Both the position numbers and the translations under genes were made by a program. Shown piece after piece: positions 1 through 7,800 of a stretch of 11,880 nucleotides of DNA. Numbering within the stretch: position 1 is the stretch's first letter; each line of letters begins with the position of its first letter. The stretch is from contig JAABOA010000442.1 of assembly GCA_015680635.1 (NCBI GenBank), positions 1-11,880 on the forward strand. Reading direction: 5' to 3'. Below the pieces are notes generated by a model. The model saw only the letters and a list, made by a program, of their open reading frames with translations, searched no databases and was not told the DNA's origin. This stretch comes from Lunasporangiospora selenospora (taxonomy: Eukaryota; Mortierellomycota; Mortierellomycetes; Mortierellales; Mortierellaceae).

Positions 1-1
1 T

Positions 2-1624
2 GAGATTGCTCGACCCTCAGAGTTCTTTCAGCAATACGGCCTTTACATCCTCACTCTCCTCAGGATGCTCAAGGTTAGGCTTTCTGTTGCCGGAGTAGCA
101 GTTCCTGCTCTCTCTAACCTTTTCCCATCGGATATCATCGGTAAAGCCAGTATCAGCTTAACGCATTTGAGGTATAACATCGAGCCCGGAATGAATCTAA
201 TGATAAGCTTGATGGAAATGATCTCTGCGAATGGGGGTGAGGCTATTGATGAGTTTGCCGAGGATATGGAGAAGAATGGGGCATTGGAGGGCGCCGATCT
301 ATGTAAACTAGGTGTCTTTCTAAAGAATAAGGACGATAAAACGGTATTAGGGAATCTGTACAGAACCGTTACGGATGAGGGGTATACCAAGTGGGTATGT
401 ATCGATCACTACCGTATGAACCACCCAGAGAGCTCAGCTGAGGAGTTCCAGCGCGTGTTGGACTCAATCGGAGGATCGTTCAGTGAAAACGAAGGTAGAG
501 TGGTAGTGAAGCTTGGGTCAAGTGTGTTGGCAAATCAGTTTTACTCGGCTTTGGGACGAGCAAGATCGGTGTACGAGCTTGATATCGACTTTGACTGGAC
601 CTGCACTTCGAATGATCTTGAAGAATTAGAGCTTGCACTCAGGAACTCCAGAGTGTCAGTTCTTCGACTTGATCTTCAACAGTTTCGAACGAGTATCGCC
701 AGTAACCTATTACAGACTCCCACTCAGTATGAGGTTTTTTTCCGCATCAGAGATCTTTCTCAGGTGAAAGTTTTTCATATTGTTCTTTCATATGAGAACA
801 TCGACTTTCTTGGAATGTCTCCAAACACATCAACCCATGCATCTAAGATATCTTGTGAGTTGAAGCTCAGAGCAACCGAAGGAGGAAGAACGGATATTGG
901 GATTATTACTAAGGCACTCAAGGCCAACTCGACTTTGACCACTTTGGACTTGAATGACAAAAACATCGGAGTCGACGGAGCCACGGTGCTGGCTGAGGCA
1001 CTCAGGATCAACTCAACTCTAACCACCTTGGAATTGTATAAAAACAACATCGGAGTCGACGGAGCCAAGGCGCTGGCTGAGGCACTCATGATTAACTCGA
1101 CTCTAACCACTTTGAACTTGAATAAAAACAACATCGGAGTCGACGGAGCCAAGGCGCTGGCGGAGGCACTCATGATCAACTCGACTCTTACTACTTTGAA
1201 CTTGAATAAAAACAACATCAGAATCGACGGAGTCAAGGCGCTGACTATGGTACTCAAGGTCAACTCGGGTCTGAGCAATTTGAACTTGTTTAGCAACAAC
1301 ACCGGAGTCGACGGAGTCAAGGCGCTGACTACGGTACTCAAGATCAACCCGGCTCTGAGCAATTTGAACATGTTTAGCAACAGCACCAGAGTCGACGGAG
1401 TCAAGGCGCTGGCTGAGGCACTCAAGATCAACTCGACTCTGACCTCTTTGTACTTGAATAACAACTACATCGGAGACGATGGAGCCAAGGCGCTGGCTGA
1501 GGCACTCAAGATCAATTCAGCTCTAACCACTTTGGACTTGCAATTGAACAACATCGGGGTCGACGGATCCAAGGCACTAGCAGAGGCACTCCAGATCAAC
1601 TCGAGTCTGACCATTTTGCACTAG
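2..1624 (+). CDS. LRR (ribonuclease-inhibitor type) protein, 3' part of a larger gene
   Basis: The frame is open from base 2 to the TAG at 1622-1624, giving 540 visible residues. There is an ATG at 65, but the 21 codons before it read as ordinary protein (RPSEFFQQYGLYILTLL) that continues smoothly, so the gene almost certainly begins off the window. The first ~290 visible residues form a mixed globular region I cannot assign to a named domain. It resembles, from memory only, the middle part of large multidomain LRR proteins that are expanded in Mortierella-type fungi. The C-terminal part is eight 28-residue repeats of the form LTTLxLxxNNIGVDGAKALAEALxINS, the RI/RanGAP/NLR class of LRR, which normally forms a curved protein-binding surface. 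No membrane segment or signal peptide is visible. The ligand and role are unknown. The CTCCTCAG just before base 64 could act as a splice acceptor, but reading through is favoured. Confidence is high for the LRR part and low for anything upstream. Confidence 0.85.
   Translation, partial: EIARPSEFFQQYGLYILTLLRMLKVRLSVAGVAVPALSNLFPSDIIGKASISLTHLRYNIEPGMNLMISLMEMISANGGEAIDEFAEDMEKNGALEGADLCKLGVFLKNKDDKTVLGNLYRTVTDEGYTKWVCIDHYRMNHPESSAEEFQRVLDSIGGSFSENEGRVVVKLGSSVLANQFYSALGRARSVYELDIDFDWTCTSNDLEELELALRNSRVSVLRLDLQQFRTSIASNLLQTPTQYEVFFRIRDLSQVKVFHIVLSYENIDFLGMSPNTSTHASKISCELKLRATEGGRTDIGIITKALKANSTLTTLDLNDKNIGVDGATVLAEALRINSTLTTLELYKNNIGVDGAKALAEALMINSTLTTLNLNKNNIGVDGAKALAEALMINSTLTTLNLNKNNIRIDGVKALTMVLKVNSGLSNLNLFSNNTGVDGVKALTTVLKINPALSNLNMFSNSTRVDGVKALAEALKINSTLTSLYLNNNYIGDDGAKALAEALKINSALTTLDLQLNNIGVDGSKALAEALQINSSLTILH
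932..1603 (+). repeat. Eight tandem 84-bp units encoding 28-residue LRRs
   Basis: Units begin at 932, 1016, 1100, 1184, 1268, 1352, 1436 and 1520, each exactly 84 bp with no indel. Units 2 and 3 differ at only 6 of 84 bases by eye. Units 5 and 6 share a variant first half (LSNLN.FSN). A GTCGAC hexamer recurs at the same place in most units. A partial ninth unit (1604-1621, SLTILH) precedes the stop codon. Confidence 0.9.
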
Positions 1625-1712
1625 GAAAGCAACTAAATTTATACCGGAAAGAACGAAATGAAATAGAACCAATGGCGCGTTTGATGATGAGGTTGTTCTG
1701 TGTTCAGATTTT

Positions 1713-1718
1713 AATAAA
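1713..1718 (+). terminator. AATAAA poly(A) signal of the LRR gene
   Basis: A canonical AATAAA lies about 90 nt after the LRR stop codon in otherwise non-coding DNA. This is a normal distance for a fungal 3' UTR. Signal strength in this organism is assumed, not shown. Confidence 0.5.
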
Positions 1719-1724
1719 GTACGT

Positions 1725-2313
1725 ACTTCATATGAACAATCCGTACAAATACTCTCTCGAATTCTAATGAAGCGGGATCGGAGGATGGATGGCCTGGAAT
1801 TACTCGCCACAAGTTCAGTACATAGATCTTTGTGCCTGGTGAACAAACAGAGAGGATGTATTGTATGTGCACTCTGAGATCGGTTGTTCGACCGCCGTGA
1901 CTACTCGCTTCTTTGTCTCTTCAGCTTCTATGGGCTCTGCAACTACAGCCGCGTTAATGCGAGAGGGAAGAGTCCTTTCTTTCACATCTTCTTTCATTCT
2001 TTACCCTTCCCTTATCCTCCATCCTCTTCCATCTCTTCTAGGGCTTGAGCTCGATGTAGTAACCAATCTAGGCCGATCCTGTTGACAACGATAGCCACTA
2101 TCTTCCTTCAAGTCGGCGGATATAAACCGCAGATTAAACAGCGATATACCTCGACTTGTTCTCAGCTGGCAATCCTCCGTTGCAGATTTTCGTATAAATA
2201 CCTCGGTTCATCTAAGCGAGATTATTCTGAAGACTCTCTGAGCAGCAAACGCCAACTCTGTAAGACTCATTGTCGATATTTCAAAATAAATAAAAGCTCA
2301 GTGTAGACACGTT
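1725..2313. other. Gene-poor spacer between the LRR and TMEM198-like genes
   Basis: I see no coding sequence I can support here. The short open frames on both strands (up to 89 codons) show no recognisable motif and no consistent codon pattern. The stretch holds a plus-strand TATAAATA (2193-2200) and an overlapping AATAAATAAA (2285-2294). These could belong to a short non-coding transcript or be chance AT-rich words. Confidence 0.5.
2193..2200 (+). promoter_or_regulatory. Possible TATA box (TATAAATA), target unknown
   Basis: A perfect TATAAATA stands in DNA of mixed composition, but no plus-strand gene follows it. The only downstream open frame lies antisense to the end of the membrane-protein gene. 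It could drive a non-coding RNA ending at the AATAAATAAA 85 bases on, or be fortuitous. Confidence 0.2.
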
Positions 2314-2319
2314 TTTATA
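2314..2319 (-). terminator. Probable poly(A) signal variant (TATAAA) of the TMEM198-like gene
   Basis: On the minus strand TATAAA occurs about 130 nt after the stop codon, followed by the T-rich stretch around 2281-2296. There is no canonical AATAAA on this strand nearby. The myosin gene also has TATAAA at a similar distance from its stop, which lends some support. Confidence 0.35.
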
Positions 2320-2448
2320 ATTTTTAAAAAAGGCTCAATGAGCATGACTGGTATTAGAGTATGGAGTGCTATACAAAAGGGTGTGTGCGTATTGAAGGTT
2401 AAATATCCAAGAGATCGACTTGTGAGAGATCCTGGCATCGTGCTCTTT

Positions 2449-3324
2449 TTAAGACGATCGCTTGAAAATACCGAAGCGCTTGCTAGGCTTCTCGTTGTTG
2501 GAGTCGTCGACGGGAGCAGGGCGGAAAGTCCGCTTACTCCAGGCCTTGAACTGGACAAGCATACCCACAAGGGCCATGCCAATCAAACCTCCCATCATTG
2601 CGTACTCTTGCCATGTCAATGAGCCACTTTCAGTCTTCTTGCCCTTGGAGTTGATGAACGAGTTGGCCTCATCGATAAAGCCAGTGTGGACAAAGAGATC
2701 GAGGCCTGCAATGAACGCATAGGCGCCCACAATCGACGATCCCACAATGACGGTCTCGCGTTCTCGAATGAACCCAAAGATGAATCCAACCACAGCAAGG
2801 ACACCGAGGAAGATTGCACGACCCGTTGTGGATGGAATCAGTCCACCAGACTTCCAGCCCAAGATCCAGAGACCGAGAGTATAGAGGGCCAAGGCTCCCA
2901 AAAGTGCCACGCCGAGTCTGGAACAACACACGACCAAAAGACCACCGATGATACCGACAACAATCGAGATGACCAAGAGAAGAACTGTGGACGTGACTCC
3001 ACCATTGGCCATGCCAATGTAGCAGACATTTGCAAAGACGAAAAAGCCGATCATGAACATGGTCGAGTGGAAGAGTCGGTAACCAAAGAAGCAGAGAAGG
3101 AATCCAGCCACGAGAAGGATAGCGCCGAGCACACCTTCTTGTGCTGTCAACTTGTAAGTGCTGTCGCGGATGTCGTTAATGAATTGGTTCGTGTCGTCCT
3201 GGACGGCTCTGACGGTGAGGATAGGTGCGGCCATGGTTTGGAGAAGTGTGGAGAGGAGCATGAGGACGAGGACGGGCATGCATCCCACGACGGACTTTGT
3301 CCGCGAGCCAAGTACTGAGGACAT
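2449..3324 (-). CDS. TMEM198/TM7SF3-like (DUF4203) seven-pass membrane protein
   Basis: This is an intronless 291-residue gene. The N-terminus is a signal peptide (hydrophobic residues ~14-30, likely cut near AAP at 32-34), followed by a short polar lumenal stretch (35-62). Seven hydrophobic segments come next, near 64-83, 86-106, 112-133, 136-156, 168-186, 191-211 and 242-261. The tail (262-291) is polar and basic (KRTFRPAP, KRFGIFKRSS) and probably cytosolic. The GYRLF after the first segment, the glycine-rich helices and the overall plan fit the TMEM198/TM7SF3 domain family. In animals TMEM198 is linked to Wnt signalling at the membrane. The fungal members are essentially uncharacterised, so no function is claimed. 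The start is the ATG at 3322-3324, preceded by about 160 nt without any ATG and by a TATA box. It lies downstream of, and in the same direction as, the myosin gene, separated by about 1.5 kb. Confidence 0.85.
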   Translation of the reverse strand: MSSVLGSRTKSVVGCMPVLVLMLLSTLLQTMAAPILTVRAVQDDTNQFINDIRDSTYKLTAQEGVLGAILLVAGFLLCFFGYRLFHSTMFMIGFFVFANVCYIGMANGGVTSTVLLLVISIVVGIIGGLLVVCCSRLGVALLGALALYTLGLWILGWKSGGLIPSTTGRAIFLGVLAVVGFIFGFIRERETVIVGSSIVGAYAFIAGLDLFVHTGFIDEANSFINSKGKKTESGSLTWQEYAMMGGLIGMALVGMLVQFKAWSKRTFRPAPVDDSNNEKPSKRFGIFKRSS

Positions 3325-3490
3325 TGTACTACTGCCTGAAGAAGGTCTCTTTTTGTGTATGGGTGTGGATGGAGAAGGAGGTGAAAGAGGAAATTGAGTG
3401 GAGGAGAAAAGAAATAAATGTGACCGAAGAGGAAAAAGGATGGAGAAGGAAGATTGGTTGAAGATGATGGAAAGTGAAGTGAAAAAACAA
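3325..3490 (-). other. Pyrimidine-rich, ATG-free 5' leader of the TMEM198-like gene
   Basis: Read on the minus strand this stretch is dominated by C and T runs (CCTCCTTCTCC, TTTTCTCCTCC) and has no ATG from the TATA box to the start codon. Such leaders are common in well-expressed fungal genes. The exact transcription start is inferred from the TATA position. Confidence 0.5.
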
Positions 3491-3515
3491 AGTGGGCGAG
3501 TCCAAGAAGGGGAAC

Positions 3516-3523
3516 TTTATATA
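3516..3523 (-). promoter_or_regulatory. TATA box of the TMEM198-like gene
   Basis: The minus strand reads TATATAAA, about 195 nt upstream of the start codon. The pyrimidine-rich, ATG-free leader begins some 30 nt downstream of it. The orientation fits only the membrane-protein gene. Confidence 0.6.
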
Positions 3524-3766
3524 TCCGAGTCGGACCGACAGGTTAAAATTAGAGTTGAGGTATTTCGCCCTGGCCCTGGCTCCTCGACCTATGCTGTATC
3601 GGTCTGGCTCAATCCTCTTTGACTCTTTGTCCTCCGTCCTCCCGCGCTGACATTGCATAAATTTTTTCACGCTCGCAGGGTACGGTACATTTTAGGTAAA
3701 GAGTATCAATGCTCAGAGGACCAAAGCCCAAAAGACCAGATGCAGGAGAAGAGTTCTTCCTGCTCT

Positions 3767-3772
<6 letters not shown>

Positions 3773-3800
<28 letters not shown>
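3773..3800 (+). repeat. (TC)14 microsatellite within a longer pyrimidine tract
   Basis: Fourteen uninterrupted TC units sit inside an imperfect pyrimidine tract spanning about 3759-3844. On the minus strand this is a GA repeat some 250 bp upstream of the TMEM198-like TATA box. Confidence 0.95.
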
Positions 3801-3804
<4 letters not shown>

Positions 3805-4151
3805 TGTCTCTCTCCTCTCCATCTCTCCCTCTCTTTCCTCCCCTTTGCTTGGTTTATGCTCTCCCTCGTGTCAACATCCACCTATCCTCCAACTATCCTG
3901 CCAGGAAACCAACTTGTGCTTGTGCGACGAGAAGATCGAAAAGAAGAATGACCAAGTCGGGCTGTTCCTTTCTCTTATTCATCATGTAAGACTCAGCCAG
4001 GGTCGTTTTGGTAGTGGGCTGTGTGGCCAGGACCCTGAACAGCCCAAATAGAGGTCACCATGCCACCGTTCCTATATCTCTGGGGTACTCTTCCTTCTCA
4101 CCTTTCTATGTCTCGTTTTGTTTGGACAGTGGGAGTGGAAAATGTGAAGAG

Positions 4152-4153
<2 letters not shown>

Positions 4154-4181
<28 letters not shown>
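4154..4181 (+). repeat. (GA)14 microsatellite
   Basis: Fourteen uninterrupted GA units lie here, in inverted orientation to the (TC)14 tract about 350 bp to the left and equal to it in unit number. Confidence 0.95.
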
Positions 4182-4185
<4 letters not shown>

Positions 4186-4696
4186 CTCTTGGCTTGAGTA
4201 AGATGATGTAAGGGACCAGATGAACGAATACTGCATCCTCCTGTTGTGGACATGCGGACAAAACAAAAATAAGCTACTGCTGGACGCAGCGGAATAACAA
4301 AAGTGAGGTCGGAGCACGGATTGCCTTCCCACTGCAAGACTTGCTCATCTTCCCCCTTTCCCCAAAATGCTCTAGAGCTCGGTCTTTTTTGGCGCGGGCG
4401 CCCTGCTGCCCCAATCCCCAGCTACGATTGACTCCAACTCCTCTCTATGGAGGCTGGCTGACTGGAATGGATTATGGACTAGGGATGCAGTCCTGTTGGA
4501 CATGGTTGCACAACATTTTTTTTTGTGGTTGTTGATGTTTACCAACCACCCATTCAATCTCATCTGCAAAACATGTTCATGTAAGGTGTCGAAAGAAAAA
4601 AGAGTATCGCTCGCTCAACGTATACATTTCTTCTACCTGACTAAAAAAAAAAAAGAGGGTGCAGCCCATTCTTAATGATCAGAAATAGCTGGACAC

Positions 4697-4702
4697 TTTA
4701 TA
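4697..4702 (-). terminator. Probable poly(A) signal variant (TATAAA) of the myosin gene
   Basis: The minus strand reads TATAAA about 107 nt after the inferred myosin stop codon. No canonical AATAAA was found nearby on this strand. The assignment rests on position only. Confidence 0.3.
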
Positions 4703-4808
4703 GAAACCGTCTGTCGTTTAAACACAGGTACATCAACCTGTTCTTGGAATACTCGAAAATGGAAGGATCGGGGGAAAAGCCTTTAACACCGCTTAAGGTC
4801 AGATCTCT

Positions 4809-7800
4809 TTACTCGTCATCATTCTGTTGTCGACGCGCCGCAAGCTAGCATGAGAATACGGTGAAATGGGTTGATATTAGTAAGCGAACAGTGGTAGTAA
4901 TGGTAATTACAATATTAATGATGATAAATATGGCCGCTTTGACTTACAATCTCTTGCAGGGTTTTGCCTCCAGTAGGGCGTGCCGGCGCTGTGGGTTTGG
5001 GTCCTCCAGCAGGTGCTCGTGGTGGAATCACAGGCTTGGGTCCAACACTTGGCTTCGGAGCAACGGCGGGAGGGCCAGCTCGGCGAGCAGCAGGCGTGGG
5101 ATTTGAGCTAGCCCCAGCGGGAGCTGGCGCTGGGGGATGAGCCTGACCACCGGCTGCTGCTGCTGCCGCTGCCTTCTTTGCCTCCAGAGCAACTTTCCAT
5201 CCAGGGACACCACCAATGTTACCGGGTCCTCCGAATCCTGCATGGATTGCATCCGTGCTGGCAGAGGCTGCCACCGAGCTACCAGCACCATTGGTTTTGA
5301 CAGGTGCGTGACGAGGTGCTGCTGGCTTTGAGTTTGAACCAACAGGCATCACTGTTGCAGCCGCAGTGGCTGCGGGTGGTGGAGGTGGAGGATTGCGCTT
5401 CGCAGGAAGTGCTGGGGGTGGGGTAGGCTTGGGTGCTGGGACCTCAACCAAGTAGTTGCTGGGAACCCATCCCTCCTTGCCATCTTTCTTAGCCAACCAC
5501 CATCCATTATCATCCTTCTCGAGAATTTCCATAACATCGTCCTTCACAAACGAGACCTCGCCCGCATCCTCGGAAACAAAGTTATAAATTGCCTTGTACA
5601 TCGGCTTCGAGGGTGGTGGTGGAGGAGCCTCCGCCACAGGTGCTGGAGGCGGGGGTGGAGGTTGGCGCTTGGCTGCCGAGGCAGGTGGCGTGACTGCACT
5701 TGGCGTCTTCATTGGTGCCTGAACACTGGTACTTTTGTCGTTCATTGCCGCGCCAGCAACAGAGGCCATGCCAGATGTCGACGTAGGAGGACGGCGCGCG
5801 CCTCCACCTCCCATAGGTGACTTTTGCGGCCCTCCTTTTTTGAGGAGTTTTCCAGAAGTAATCGGTCTGACTGGTTTGGCCATTCGCTCACACGGTGGCC
5901 AAGACGCGCTGCTCGCTGGCTCACCATTGGGAACAGTAACAACGTGGCTCTTGTAAGTTTCGGTCTTTGCACGTTCATCCTTAACAAACTTCACGGTCGC
6001 CATCTTGCCCTTCTTCTTGACATATTCAGCCCTATTTGAGATGGAGGTGCACAACATGGGTATTGAGCACGCTGGAAAAAATTGAACTCTTGATATACAA
6101 AGCAGAGTGCATGCATGAGTTTGATTCACTTACTGTGGACCAACATTGACACCAATGCGTCCTCCAGAACGCTGAAGAAGATGAGCAACCAACTCGTTCT
6201 TAAAATCGCACTCCAAAATAATGTCACCTTCCTCAGGGTTCATAGTATCAACCGAGAAGATCTTGGATTCACAAACAGACGTACACATACATGCGACAAG
6301 GAATGGGGTAAAGTCAGAAATGTTAGTCTATCACTTTGAATGCTCTTCTTTACAGAAAAGTAGAGACAATTGGCCAGGGTATTTACCATCCAGCCATCAC
6401 GCAGATTGGAGATCGAGACCGACTTGATAGAGTTCAGCATAATTGTTCTCTCAAGCTTCATGACAACCGCTTTTCCAACCAGCTGAGACATAACCAGGTA
6501 CATATTGAATCCCGTCTATCCCAAATAGTATCCAAGGTTACATTAGTCATTGCCTGTCGCATATTCGAGATGATTTGATTTACAAACAGTCATCGCAATA
6601 AAACCTACGAGAACAAGGGTTCTAGGACTGGGTTTACTCGATCGCATATGACGCGAAACCAGCAGCTGAACTCGGCTAGAGAACACGCAATAGTCTTGGT
6701 CTTTATCATAAGATACAGGGGATGGGGAAGACTGTTAGAACAAAGCCCTTATCGCTCTCACATTTCCAAAAACAACTCATGTAGCGACGAGAAAAACAAC
6801 AGTCAATTGCTTCATACCCAAGTCGGTCAGGCCAACCGCAGCCTTGACAAGTTGACCAGGGCCTCCCTTGTTGTTGACTCCAAGGTAGTCACCAAAGTAG
6901 CGACGCTGACTGACAAGTGAGTAGCGTCGGCGTTCTTTCCGTCCTGCCAGGACCTGGTGACCATACTCACGAAGCTGCAGCCATTGGATTTGGTCCTTGT
7001 TCTTTCTCCAGCAACGCTGAATACGAATGGCACACTCATTCTTGTACTGCATGTAGTTTCTCCAAGCGCGCTGGATACGAGTGGCCATATTATGCCAGTA
7101 ACGGTCACGAAGGTGCTCAAGAGAGAAGAGCGTTTCTGGGTGACGGATGAAAACCTTGGTCACTCCCAGCTGCCACTCCTCTGGAGCAATGTTTGTGTCC
7201 TTCAAGACCTGAACGACACCACCCTTGGGATCGCCCTTCCAAACGTACTCTCCTGCATATGATGTTTTGGGCGAGAGCAAGTAGAATCGCTCAAGGAACT
7301 TCTCAAAGGTTTGACGAGAGGCAAACCCGGCTCGACGAACTCGAATATTTTCACACAATCCCAGATATTTGACTTGATGAAGCACCATCTTGGTATCAAA
7401 CTCCTTTGGCGACTTGTTACTGTTGGGTTTGATCGTACGGATATAGGACGGAGTGCACTGCATCAAGTTCTGAACGAGCAATCCAGCTGATGACTTGATC
7501 TTGTCTCCAGCAGTGGGGGGTCGCTTCTTACTGTCAAGATCAACAGGTTCGGGGAACAATGAAGAGAAGAATTGGTTGTTGCTGGAAGCAATCATCGTCA
7601 AAATATCCTTAGAGAGTACATCCTTGTTCTTGTCAGTCATTCCTGAAATCTGGTACATGACATCTCCGGCATAGTGCTTAACCAAGAACGAAGAACCTCG
7701 AGACTCAAAATGAGGATTGGAGGAGAGTGCGGTCAGACGTTGTGTAAGTGCGTTGTCGGCAGCGTTCGAGTCAGCGTGAGCTGTTGCACAGGCGTCGTTC

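Larger units (their letters stand above)
3530..4690. other. Intergenic region between the myosin 3' end and the TMEM198-like promoter
   Basis: No gene is supported here. Open frames of up to 132 codons on both strands are low-complexity products of the CT and GA tracts. The region holds two microsatellites, a long pyrimidine tract (3759-3844), a small GC palindrome (GGCGCGGGCGCC near 4392) and short A or T runs. It must contain the 3' UTR end of the myosin gene and the upstream promoter of the TMEM198-like gene. Confidence 0.6.

Noticed and set aside
775-1464. 229-codon open frame on the minus strand opposite the LRR array
   Set aside because: Its repeats mirror the 84-bp units of the plus-strand gene, whose reading has clear LRR periodicity. 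The antisense protein has no recognised fold.
2686-3318. 210-codon open frame on the plus strand, very rich in Glu, Asp and His
   Set aside because: It lies wholly antisense to the TMEM198-like gene. The charged composition is what hydrophobic codons give when read in reverse, and it has no promoter.
3609-4051. Serine/leucine- and arginine/glutamate-rich frames over the CT and GA tracts
   Set aside because: They are low-complexity translations of dinucleotide repeats with no conserved sequence.
6032-6129. ATG at 6129 as the start of a separate SH3 protein
   Set aside because: The first 33 codons are intron 15 and the end of exon 15 read differently. The tail joins exon 15 in frame as [13 protein letters not shown], so it belongs to the myosin.
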